64,000 nt of DNA from Ampelocalamus luodianensis (taxonomy: Eukaryota > Streptophyta > Magnoliopsida > Poales > Poaceae), in contig CM070640.1 of the NCBI GenBank assembly GCA_036346255.1, positions 34,963,238-35,027,237 on the forward strand. Direction: 5' to 3'. The translations under genes and the position numbers were made by a program. Position 1 is the stretch's first letter. Each line of letters starts with the position of its first letter. Below, in pieces: positions 22,596 to 32,842 of the stretch. A model generated the notes under the pieces. That model did not search any database and had not been told where the DNA came from. It saw nothing but the letters and a program-made list of their open reading frames with translations.

Positions 22596-23291
22596 ATGAC
22601 TGAGGAAGAGAAGAAGCGATGCCGGGCAATGCTGGAGAATTTGCTCGCAGTCACGAAGAAGCAATTGGTTGATATGACGGGCTTGGCACACCAGATGACG
22701 GAGTTGGAGGCCACCCTCCAGCCACTGGTCGCGTCCATTAGAGCCTCACCGCCGTCCGTGACTGCACCAACATCTACCCCTGTCACCGCTATGGCCCACG
22801 CCATGGCTGCTGCTACCCCATCTGCAGACACCGATCCCACCGCCAAGAGGCCCGCCCGGTGCTCGACGGTATGTCTCGACCGCGACACCAACGTGCATAC
22901 TTCTGCATCCACTCCGGCTACGACCCCAAGTGCTTCCCCTACCATCACTGAGCTTAACACCGCCTCTAGTCGCGTCGTCGCTGTTCAACCCGTTGTCAAC
23001 GCCTTCACCATGGGCGCTGTCTCGGTGACGCCCACCAAGTGTTTGACGGAAGGTGAGGAGCACGCCATTGACACCAATCACGATGTCGTGACCACCAGGT
23101 TCGACACCGAGGTGCCCACCAACTGTTTGACGAAAGGTCCTCGCCTTGACATTGATGACATCGGCATCACCAACCTCGCCATCGAGCTGGTTGGCCCCGA
23201 AGGCATGCTATTTGGCTTTACCATCAACGATGGCCACACATCCGTCCTCGACAATGCATGCTTGAGGGCGTGCTCATGTGGTGCTATGTAG
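22596..23291 (+). CDS. gag-like protein of the compound element
   Basis: 231-aa open frame just after the primer site (an upstream in-frame ATG at 22560 lies within the primer site itself). The N-terminal 45 residues are charged and helix-forming (MTEEEKKRCRAMLENLL). A Ser/Thr/Pro/Ala-rich stretch and two spaced TKCLTEG / TNCLTKG repeats follow. No zinc knuckle or pol domain is seen. Its position makes it the element's own gag-like gene, but sequence support is weak. It could equally be captured sequence. Confidence 0.45.
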   Translation: MTEEEKKRCRAMLENLLAVTKKQLVDMTGLAHQMTELEATLQPLVASIRASPPSVTAPTSTPVTAMAHAMAAATPSADTDPTAKRPARCSTVCLDRDTNVHTSASTPATTPSASPTITELNTASSRVVAVQPVVNAFTMGAVSVTPTKCLTEGEEHAIDTNHDVVTTRFDTEVPTNCLTKGPRLDIDDIGITNLAIELVGPEGMLFGFTINDGHTSVLDNACLRACSCGAM

Positions 23292-23600
23292 TTTAGGCAA
23301 CCGTGGCCACCGCCTGCGCAAGTGTGCGTCATGGGCTGTGGAGTGGAGCTACGTCCGACGTCACGACTGTCATTCAAGGGCTATCGAGGCGGAGTGAAAG
23401 GGATGCCCTCATGGTCACCACCCGTGCCAGGAAGAATGTTGATTCTAGAAAAAGGATTTTGCCATGCTATAAACTTTACTGAGGTGATACTTAGGGCTCA
23501 AATTCGAGGGGTGTTGAATATATTCTATCGGTGTGATGGCAACTGCTCTCCCTTTTGGAATGGGATGGGAAATCTTCTTTGCCTGTTGTCAAGATAGGAT
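23292..23600. other. Unassigned interior of the compound element
   Basis: Between the gag-like frame and the chimeric frame. It contains short open stretches (23322-23597) that I do not recognise. Confidence 0.4.
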
Positions 23601-24659
23601 GTGATGGGCTGCCATTCTGAACTAACTAGAAGTGTGGTTGGAGCTGATGTTAATCGGAAGTTATTTCTGGGTTATGCAACTACAGCTGCTGCACATGAAG
23701 GAAACATCGATATTTTAGAAATGCTTCTGCAGGCTGGAGCCACCCAGGAGGCTTGTGAAGATGCACTATCCGAAGCTAGTCTTTTTGGTGAGGCGGAAGC
23801 CATTCGACTCCTAGTCTCTTCAGAGATGCTAGGGCCTGAAGCTGCGGCACATGCATTGGTGACTGCTTCTTCAAGAGGCTTTGATGATGCTGTTGTTATA
23901 TTACTCCAGAATGGGGTTGATGTTAATTGCATGGCTAGGGTTCTCTTGCGGTCAGTTAAGCCTGCACTCCATGCTAATGTGGATTGCACTCCTCTGATGG
24001 TCTCAGCATGGGATGGGCATCCCGATTGCTTTCTAGAGCTGATTAAATTTGGAGCAGACCTTGGAATAGTCAACAATGCAGGTGATACAGCAATTATGCT
24101 AACTAAGAAAGGCTCATTTCGCTCATCCAACAGTGGAAATGATGAACTGCTGCCAAGACACGAAGAGGCTGAAAGGCTATGTGGCACGCTAGAGAAATGC
24201 AGAATCCATCATTTCAAGGATAATGGTCACAAAATCTTGTTGGAAGGTGAATTTGATCTAGCGACAACAATTAAAGGAGCTAGGAACTATCGCCATTCCA
24301 GGCGGACAGACTTCGTTTCATACTTTCTACCGCCAACTCCTGATGAGCTCAAAAAGGCTATTGATCGTGACAGGATCTTGAGTTTTGCCACCAACCCAGT
24401 GATGCTATCAACACCGCGTGATGAGAAGATAGTGAGGGGACTGGCAGGCCTGCCAAAGGAGAGTCCTGCTATGCTTGTTGGATACCACATGTTCATGGGG
24501 TTTGAACTTGGTCCTCTGGTTACAGGAATTTTGAACAGCACCGAAATCCACATCCGAGGCTTAGCTCATTCGATCATGTTTGACAAGAACTCAGAGCAGC
24601 TCATGCCAGACTCGTCGCACTTCGATTTCCATCGGATCATATATGTGATGTGCTGTTAG
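23601..24659 (+). CDS. Chimeric open frame: ankyrin repeats fused to phytyl-ester-synthase-like acyltransferase
   Basis: 352-aa uninterrupted frame. Residues about 15-175 are ankyrin repeats (AHEGNIDILEMLLQAGA, TPLMVSAWDGHPDCFLELIK, FGADLGIVNNAGDTA). From about 190 the sequence changes to the plant PES/acyltransferase-like family (chloroplast lipid enzymes): FKDNGHKILLEGEFDLATT, FLPPTPDELKKAIDRDRI, IVRGLAGLPKESPAMLVGYH and HIRGLAHSIMFDK. The fusion joins two unrelated host genes inside an LTR element and has no introns, pointing to transduction through RNA. The acyltransferase part ends after FDFHRII, where about 60 residues of the family are missing. Whether it is expressed is unknown. Confidence 0.75.
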   Translation: MMGCHSELTRSVVGADVNRKLFLGYATTAAAHEGNIDILEMLLQAGATQEACEDALSEASLFGEAEAIRLLVSSEMLGPEAAAHALVTASSRGFDDAVVILLQNGVDVNCMARVLLRSVKPALHANVDCTPLMVSAWDGHPDCFLELIKFGADLGIVNNAGDTAIMLTKKGSFRSSNSGNDELLPRHEEAERLCGTLEKCRIHHFKDNGHKILLEGEFDLATTIKGARNYRHSRRTDFVSYFLPPTPDELKKAIDRDRILSFATNPVMLSTPRDEKIVRGLAGLPKESPAMLVGYHMFMGFELGPLVTGILNSTEIHIRGLAHSIMFDKNSEQLMPDSSHFDFHRIIYVMCC

Positions 24660-25054
24660 ACTACAACGATCTTCCGAAGCTTCCATTCTATGATACCCTT
24701 GATAAGACGATAAATGAAGATGGTATGAAGCTAAGGACTGGTTCTATAGGAGAGATACAAAATCAAGGCTTGCATCCCGCAGTGGTTACACCAAAGTTAC
24801 CAGGTAGGTTTTATTTCATCTTTGGGAAGCCTATTGAAACAAAAGGGGAAGAGAAGGAGCTAAAAGAAAAGAAAACGCCCAACGCCTCTATGCATGTGAA
24901 ATCCGAAGTGGCAAGCTACATCAAGTATCTGAAGGAGAAAAGAGAGGAGGATCCCTACATGAGTATAGTGCCCAGGCTTCTCTATCAGGCAGTTCATAGA
25001 CTCAATGCTTCTGACCAAGTGCAGTTACTTCATCTTCGTATACTAACGCAGTAG
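24655..25054 (+). pseudogene. C-terminal piece of PES-like acyltransferase
   Basis: Continues the acyltransferase in another frame after an internal deletion: LLDYNDLPKLPFYDTLDK, LHPAVVTPKLPGRFYFIFGK, PIETKGEEKELK, YIKYLKEKREEDPYMSI and PRLLYQAVH. This is the known C-terminal part of the family. The frame change relative to 23601-24659 falls at the deletion joint near 24640, so the two pieces do not form one protein. Confidence 0.8.
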
Positions 25055-25185
25055 AAGCATGGTGGTGATGGTGTTCAAGTCAGGCTGGGCATGGATGTTC
25101 TACTGATACCATGGGATCCCGATGGCAATGATGATGATTCTTCTACATCAGCTTGGGGGCAAGCCGAATTTCAAGGAGGGAAGAA

Positions 25186-25562
25186 TGTCATGATCTCACA
25201 TTTGGGCCGCCTAGTCACTAGTAACGGAAATGAGCTGAGCCCAAGTCACTACTCACAGCCAAGGGGATCAAGCAATACAAATACTCCTGTATTAGCGATA
25301 GAAAAGGGAGACAAGAAGTTACATAAGGAATCGCCTCGGTTCTCTTCCTCCCCAAACTCTGCTCCTTCCTCTCCAACTTCATTCTCTGATGTCCCATCCC
25401 AAAGTGCTTCTCCTGCCCCAACCTGATTTGCTCTTCCCAGACCTTGCTTCCTATTCTCTCCAATTTGTGTCTTCAAATACTTGTACCCTGTGTTTGGATT
25501 TTGGATTGGCAAACTAGCTCTTGTATTGGTGTTGATCTGTGTAATCAAGTGGGATCATAACA
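25186..25562 (+). repeat. LTR2 (internal) of the compound element
   Basis: 377 bp, same family as LTR1. Preceded by the purine tract CAAGGAGGGAAGAA. The 5 bp after it (ATACT) do not match those before LTR1 (AAATG), so it is not the outer end. No primer site follows. Confidence 0.85.
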
Positions 25563-26004
25563 ATACTGCGTTGATGCAATAACCTATGTACCAGGAGTGT
25601 CAAGGCATCATACGATCATTAACATATTTGAGAAGAGGCAAGAATCCACAAAGATGTGTTTGTTGCTCCCAGTGCAACAGTCATTGGTGATGTTCAGATT
25701 GGACATGGATCCTCAATCTGGTATGGCTCCATTTTGAAAGGCACCATCGAGGATGAAGCTTTTGTTGGTTTGGGTGCCACTCTGCTTGATGGAGTAGTGG
25801 TTGAGAAGCACAGCATGGTGGGTGCAAGATCTTTTGTTAAGCAGAATACTTGGATTCCTTTTGGAGAGGTCCGGGTTGGCAATCCTGCCAAGTTCCTAAG
25901 AAAGCTTACAGAAGAGGAGATCGTGTTCATTTCCCAATCAGCAACCAACTACATCAACTTAGCTCAAGTCTATGAAGCTGAGAATGCCAAGAGCTTTGAA
26001 TACG
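25563..26004 (+). pseudogene. Gamma-carbonic-anhydrase retro-fragment
   Basis: Frame 25656-26000 reads FVAPSATVIGDVQIGHGSSI, IEDEAFVGLGATLLDGVVVE and NPAKFLRKLTEEEI, the left-handed beta-helix repeats of plant mitochondrial gamma-CA (complex I subunit). Upstream FEKRQ is in another frame (a 1-nt shift near 25645). The central part of the family, including the zinc-binding histidine region, is missing between SILKG and TIEDEAF. There are no introns, consistent with a processed copy. It passes directly into the next captured piece after AENAK. Confidence 0.8.
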
Positions 26005-27657
26005 CAAACTATGTAACAGTACAGTTCTGGCTTGTTGGAGACGACTTCTCGTCGCTGCCTATGCAGGCTTGCCGTGCCTATGGGCTGCCTTTACTGTCCC
26101 TGCTGTGTCGTGCAAAGGCTACATTGGCTGAGCAGCCGCCAACACCAGGACTTGGCGATGCAGTGAAGCTGTTGGTGAGGTATTTGAATAGGAGCAGTGT
26201 TCGCACACTAATGGATGTGCACAATGTGTTTGAGGGAATGCCTTCAAGGAAGGAGTCATGCGCCTTCCCTGTTGGTTACTAGAATCCATTGATACAGAGG
26301 CTGCTGTATCGGTTTTTGCTAAGGACGTTCTTGTTCTGCCCCATGGGTGTAGATATCAAAAATAATGCCCAGGTTTTTTCTGCATGGATGGTCTATATGG
26401 AGCCATGGAAGGTTCAGCAGGAGGATTTGGATGTGTATGATCTGCCACCTCCAGGTGGGTGAAATGTGCATCGAGTTAGTGAGGGAAATAGGTAGGTGTG
26501 TGAGGCAGTGTATGCTCCAGCATGGCAGAGCTTTGTGCTGTCCAACTATTTGTTATATAGTTCATTGGTAGTGCACTTTCTGGGATTTTCTCATAAGTTT
26601 ATCCATTCTGATGTTGTCTCAGTGCTGCAAATGGTATCAAAGGTTTTGGAAGTTTTAGGTTCATCGAAATTATTGGGGCTCATCTACAATGTCGATGCTG
26701 CATACCATTCTAGATCTTTTGATTCTTCATCATGTTATTTGGATCATGTGCTCAAGAACTCTAATCTAAGGCTTTTCAGCATTGATGAGGAAGGGGCTTA
26801 CAACTTGCTGCGGTTCCTGTTGATACAGGCGGAGTCAGAGATTCAACGTTTGCCGGGTGATGCTATGCAAACTCCCCAGACTTTGGATTTAATCAAATCC
26901 CATATAAAAAAAGTTTTATACAAGCATGTTGAAAGCTCCCAGCCTAAAAGCTTGCCAGAGGGAGAACACAACCGGCATCATGGACGTGGTGAGGTATTTA
27001 CACCCAAGCATCCAAGTTCAGGGAAAAGCTCATTGGTTGATGCACAATATAAAGGTGACTGGATGATACGGCCCATCTTAGACACTGAGATGGCCTGGCT
27101 TGCAAGGATTTTGATCCGTTTTTTAGCTCGGCTGAATGAGACCCTTCGACTTGACCATCCTGATGAAGGGCCTAGCAAGAACAATAGTGGCTTCATTCTG
27201 GTCAGCGCAAAATGGCGATTATGGGGAAGCTCCAAGTTCTTGGTCTTGGAACCGCACTGAAGATTCTGTTCTCTGTTGATGGAGAGGACCATTTGAATCA
27301 ACCAACTCAGCTGCAGAGAAATGAGGTCAGTGCACTGGTAAATCTTTTGAATAGGCTGTCAGAATCTGTCAAATTTGTACATGAAAAAGGATCTTCAATT
27401 GAGGAAGTACATATGGGCGGTCGGATTGCTCAAGAATGGATGACCAAAATGGAAGTGATTGCAATTCTCATTCTATATGGTCCCTCAAGGCTATCGACAG
27501 TTTCAAATATGAAGCTATGGTTCCTAGCAAAATGCAAGATGAAAGGAGCATCACACCTTGATTTGTGATGTCTTTGCGTGCTAGTGCAGCAGAAGTATGG
27601 TGATGACTATTCTTTTGTATAGGCATGGGGACAAGCCAAATTCCAAGGAGGGGAGAA
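26005..27657 (+). pseudogene. Captured fragment of a large host gene, tentatively SMPD4-like
   Basis: Open pieces 26005-26282, about 26283-26463 and 26496-27568 follow each other with stops and frame changes. Phrases such as FSAWMVYMEPWKVQ, VHFLGFSHKFIHSDVVSVLQ, NLRLFSIDEEGAYNLLRFLL and MAWLARILIRFLARLNETLR suggest one long, mostly helical host protein. The AWMVYMEPWK motif resembles the neutral sphingomyelinase-3/SMPD4 family, but I am unsure. No introns are evident. The segment ends in the conserved pre-LTR phrase and purine tract before LTR3. Confidence 0.45.
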
Positions 27658-28022
27658 TGTCACGGACCTGGATCCTTGGTGATTGGGCTTCGTGGGTTGG
27701 ACAGGCTGCGTACCGGCTCTGGGCCCATTAGGCCGGGAAGGGCATTGGCTGGGCTGGCCACGACAATCGATCAGCACAAAAGACCAGGCAACAACGACAC
27801 AAAGGGGATGATCGAAGATCATTTGTTCAGGCTTAGCCACAGCTTCTTCTTCCCCCACTGTTCTTCTTCCCCAATCCCTCTTCTCTATTCCCAGTCTCGG
27901 TTCTTCTATTTCCAGTCTTGATTTCTGTACTCCCAGTCTACATTCCATTTCCCAGTCTTAATTCCTCTTCTACTGGATACGATTGGTAACAGATACTTGT
28001 GTGTTTGGAGAGGAATGTAACA
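27658..28022 (+). repeat. LTR3 (outer 3' LTR, divergent family)
   Basis: 365 bp, TGTCACGGAC...GGAATGTAACA. Shares terminal bases, a pyrimidine-rich middle and TGTGTTTGGA near its end with LTR1/LTR2, but the body is otherwise different. Followed by the AAATG duplication. Confidence 0.8.
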
Positions 28023-28613
28023 AAATGCTATCTGTCTGTATTGCTTCGACTTAGACTAGGAAGACAAAGATGATCAAATGACAGGATAACGACTTACCTT
28101 AATTGAACGCCGCTCTTCGAGCTCAATAAGGTATTCTGCGGTTCCTGCTTCTGCTTTGGTGAGATTGGTAGCTGAAGTTCCATTTTCCAAGTCCTTGGGA
28201 GCATCTGAAATAGGCAAAGTTAAGAACTAGGATCTTCAATACATCAACAGTACAAGTAGTTCTTACAAGCATGTAGCACATATGATACCTTTGTCTATGA
28301 CTTCTTTGCATGCCTCCACACTTCCATCTGTCCTGTAAAATTACGCCTTATCATGATCAAATCAATCAATAGAAGATGCAAAAATTTTACGCAAATTAGC
28401 ACCTAATGTTTAGTATAGTTTCTAACATAAGTAGGTTAACCAGTGAATAATCCAGTAGAGTTAGCATGGCCTGGTGAAATTTGTGAAATGAAGTGAAAAA
28501 ATTTACACAAGTATGTAGCTATTTGTGGAGCCACTTAATTTCTCTTCATTATCAGCTGCATTGGAGGCATGGACAGCAGAACCAAGAATGACAACAACAA
28601 GGAAGCATGCCAC

Positions 28614-31123
28614 TGTAATAACCTGTTTAAACTTTAGGGAATTAAAGGAGTGAGAACAGAAATTAATCTGGAATTAAAGTGGAATTTTAGATTTTGGAGT
28701 AGGGATTAAAACTCAGGCCTTCGCCCACGGCCTCTTGGCCTAGGGGGTGGGGACCCTAAGCAGCTGCCCACCTCTCTGTGTGCCGTGTTTCCCTTCCCCT
28801 GCCTCCTCCAGTGTTGTGCCTCCCTCCTTCCTGTTACCGGCGTCCGTGTGGATTTGCTAGTCTCCTACGCTGCATGCATGCATGTGCGTTGTGCCCTCTG
28901 CTGTTGCTAGATAATTCTTGCTTTGCACATATTCATGTTGGTTGCAACAGTAGAGAGAGGGAAAGTTGTGCTGCTAGCTAGGCTTGCTTGCTGCACTGAT
29001 GAGCTGTAGTGCTGCTGCTGCCAAGGAAGAACCAGCAAAAGAGGAAGGAAGGAGAAGAAGAGGAAGAAGAGGAAGAGAGGAAAATTCGCGGGGTTTTCGT
29101 GATCCTTCATGTTCTTCAAAGGTAATGCCTGTTAATCTCGAGGGTTTGCCATGGTTTAGTTATTGTTAAGATGTAGATCGTTTTGCTTAGGGTAAGATTA
29201 TTTTTTAGTATGCTCTAGTTCATCGAGGTTAGATGTAGAACCTTGCGGGGGGGGCGATTCGGGGTATTTAGAATCGGATTCAGAGGTCAGTCTAATTAGA
29301 GAAAAGTTATATAATCTCGTTAGCTTTCCAGAAAGTTCTGGAACATTAAAATCAGAGTAGCGAGCGAAAATATACAGTCTCGGGAAGGTTGCTGTCCAGA
29401 TTTTGGACGTAGTTGGTAGACATCGTGAAGAAGGGTTGGTTTCATATAGTAGATGGTAAAATTAAATTATGGTGACAACTTGAATAATGTAGAAGTTTCT
29501 AGAACTCGTGCAGTTCATATATTTTCAAGTTTTCGAATTAAAGATATAAAATTGTGAAATAGACAGTTCTAACACATTCTGAAACGGTCTTCAGGTAAAG
29601 AAACGGGGTAGAAAACTATAGAATCCGAGGTTCATCATAACTAGAAAATTGTAAGTTTTTTCTGGGATGGTTGAATTTGAAGTTCAGATGAATACGTTAG
29701 AGCCATTTTGCAATCGGGACAGCGGGTAGTACGTCCGGTAGTTTTGGGTTAAATGGGTCGGTTTAGCATAGAAGTGCGATGACAGTTAGAATAAAATGTC
29801 AATGCTATGAGTTTGATACATGTTTTGAATTATTTATCCAGGGAGTGTGGTCTCTTGTGCTTTGCCGCCGTTTCACTATCCAATTTCATAGGGATAAAGA
29901 GGCAAGTGCATGGTAGACAATGTGCATTGGTTGATCACTGTATTCTTTACCACTCATTACCATTATATTTTGTGTGATTTTACTTTATTTAATTGCAAGC
30001 AATGTGAATGGTCATGATTTTATTTGTATTGATGGACATGAGAATGTTGGATAATGTTAATAACGATGAATCTATGAATAATTGTGCATTCATAAACATC
30101 ATTGCATATGAGAAGGTGATCATAGTGATCACAACTCCACGGGGGTGGAGAAGGTCCCCGATCCTTGAGGAGGACGGGCTTGAGAGTGAACATTATCGCG
30201 AGTGTTTACTCACGCTATATCGGTATACACGAAAGAAGTGCATGTGGACATGTAGCATAGGGATCACAGAATGAAAAAAAGAATTGAATGATTGGGTATG
30301 ACAATAAAGAAAAGAGAAACAATTGATATTGATGATGATATTGTTTACTGTTGATTAAGCATTGCTCATTGTTTATTATTGTGCTTGCTAAGTCATGGAC
30401 TCACCTTTGCTCTATTATTGTTTTTAGGTGACCGTTGACGATGTTGCTCATGGGAAGGGCTAGCACACACTTGGAATCACATTATTTACTCAATTACAAG
30501 AACTATTGATCATGAGATAGTTTATTAGGGTATCTCCAATAGTTAAACATAACCTTGTCTCTAACGTATGCTACATCATCTTTAGAGACAACATCTCCAA
30601 TAGATAGTCTCTAGCACACTCTCCAACATTTATATTTTATAATTTTCCTTTAAAATAGGCCTACATGTCAACTAGAGTAGATTAATATATCATATCTTGT
30701 TTCACGTGCATGACCGTCTCTTCAGGAAGAGACGACATGTGCTCTCTCTCCTACCCCTCTCTCCTCCATGTAGGATTTTATTGATGTGGCATAGCTAAGA
30801 AACGACAATAAATACACTATTGGAGATGCCCTTAGTATGATAAGTTATAATTAGGAATGGATATTATTGCTTAGCCTTAGTTGATTATTCGTTAAATATA
30901 CTTGATTGGTTTGATTTTGCGTTGATCTTGGTTTATTATTTTAGCATGCTTCCTATGAATTAATTATCCATGATTTCTTTATTGTTATCCTTGTGTTATT
31001 GTGACCCATGGATGGATTTTATCTTTGATATGTTTGCTGTAATTTAGTGTTAATTATTGTTAAAATTGATAGCTAGGTTAGTTTAGTGGCATTCTGGGAT
31101 CTGTGTTAGGCCAGGGTGTTACA
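28614..31123 (+). repeat. 5' LTR of the 30.6-kb element
   Basis: TGTAATAACC...GGTGTTACA, about 2.5 kb. It includes a GA-rich leader (29037-29090). It is longer than its partner mainly through a 304-bp MITE and a segment of about 150 bp (29660-29815) missing from the other LTR. Confidence 0.85.
30528..30831. mobile_element. Tourist-like MITE, 304 bp
   Basis: Inverted ends GGGTATCTCCAATAG and CTATTGGAGATGCCC, with a TTA duplication at 30525-30527 and 30832-30834 (PIF/Harbinger type). The 3' LTR has the empty site TTTATTAGTGTGATA, so the MITE arrived after the host element had inserted. Confidence 0.88.
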
Positions 31124-32842
31124 GTTGGTATCAGAGTGGGTTTTAGGTCCGTGGTGAATAGATTAACAACTTAGCAAAACTCAATTGACTAAAATTTGCT
31201 TTAGGACTAGTAAAATTAACTAAAATTTGCTAATAATTAATTAACTTAAAAATTTGACACACTAATGCAAAGTAGGACGGAGATGGGTTAAGCATTGTAT
31301 TTACATTTCTGTTTTGTCGTATTGATGATTCGTGCTTTTATTATGGTTCCTTGAGTTGATTATATATTTGTTATATGTGATGGTAGTCGTTGTCAAGAGG
31401 TGGAGATTGTGGTTGTGGACATGGGCATAGCCAGGTTGTACCTTCGTTTGTGGTATAAGAATAGTGAAGTGTTTACCTCGAGTAACTTAGTTACAAAGGT
31501 TGGGGATGAGTTTATTTAAAAAGTTATTTTTTCCCTTGAGTTTGTATTTGGTTATTATGATTACAACTGCTTGTGGTTGATAAACTTTCTTTAGATAGTA
31601 GTTACAATACAGTTGATGGGTTTCAATCGGTCTCTATTTGTTTTATAGAGCAATTATTGTCTTTTCTGACTGTTGAGATATTTTTGCTACTTGTAAACAT
31701 TGTTATTGGCAAGATTGTTCTTTTTCACGAGAGTTCTACCTTTCTTGTTGGCAAACATGACCCATTTATTCGCTTGGTGTTTTAGATAATGGACATTACA
31801 TTTTACAAACTTCATTGAAGAAAGTTTTGACTCTATGCATTTCTTTTGGAGTAGTTGGAGTGTTGAAGTTTAGTGCATCTTCTTTAGGAAAGAAAGTGTC
31901 AAAACTTTTTCGTAATGTTTTGTTGTGTTAAGTGAGAGGTTGTAAGTATAGAAGACAATTGATAATGTATGGGATATCAAGTTGGGTCAATAGCGTAGCA
32001 CATAATTAATTTTAACCAACATCCTTGGAAGTGAAGTTGATTAATTTGTTGTTGTCTTGGATTAGTTACATGATGAAGTGTGGGACATTGATGAATTGGT
32101 CTGATCATCAAGATTGTTGAATTTGGTAAACTTCTTAGATAAATTGGATTAATGGGTCTCAATGGATTAATATAACCGTTTGGATGGTTAAGTTAAGAAG
32201 ATGTTAGATTATTGCCTTAGTAGATATTAATCTTGGAGTTATTTTTTCTATAGATACTTAGTGATCATATATACTTGCTAGATTTACATATTCCTTAGTA
32301 TGATTAATTGTTGGAATTGTGTACAAAAGATTAGAGGGATTGAATATCGGTGGATCTAGAATTTATGGGAGTAGTTTCTGGATAGTTATTCTAGCTAGAA
32401 TGATTGGACGAGTTTGATTGTAGCGTTGTTGAGACTTTTATCGATGAAAGGATACGATTCTGGAAGTTTTATTGGGATTATGCACCAAAATCTGAACATG
32501 AGGAGAAATAGTTGAATATGTGTTTGTAAATATTCATGTGATTTGCAAAGGGAAGTAGGTAGCAACTAGATTTCATGATGAATCCAGTTGATAACAACGA
32601 TCGTTGGAGTGCAATTATTGTGTGTTGAAGTTTGGTGTTGACTATCACTAAGAGTTGAACTGATGGGATTTAATAGGTGACTTATGTTTACATGATGGTG
32701 GAATTGTCAAATAATAGTATATCCTTGATAAAAGGGTTATGGTAGAACCTTCTAATTTGTGTAGTAGATCTCCTCTAGAATAAAGTGGTTTTTGTAGTGA
32801 GGTTGTAAAGTTTTGGTAGACTCTCAATTTGGGGATGAGATG
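31124..32842. other. Non-coding interior of the 30.6-kb element
   Basis: Starts with the primer site at 31125-31138. T/G-rich sequence follows, with frequent stops in all frames and no recognisable gag or pol motif. Confidence 0.6.

Larger units (their letters stand above)
22181..28022 (+). mobile_element. Compound LTR retroelement with three LTRs and host-gene cargo
   Basis: Outer ends are LTR1 (22181) and LTR3 (28022). The 5-bp duplication AAATG is exact at 22176-22180 and 28023-28027. LTR1 and an internal LTR2 are one family, about 14 mismatches over 377 bp by eye. LTR3 has the same ends (TGTCA...GTAACA) but a different body. Purine tracts CAAGGAGGGAAGAA and CAAGGAGGGGAGAA precede LTR2 and LTR3, each after a phrase like TGGGGACAAGCCRAATT. 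The interior carries a gag-like gene and pieces of ankyrin, acyltransferase, gamma-CA and SMPD4-like genes, all without introns. It lies in a UPS intron. Confidence 0.82.

Noticed and set aside
25186..25562. LTR2 as the 3' end of a simple element starting at 22181
   Set aside because: The base pairs after LTR2 (ATACT) do not match those before LTR1 (AAATG), whereas those after LTR3 do.
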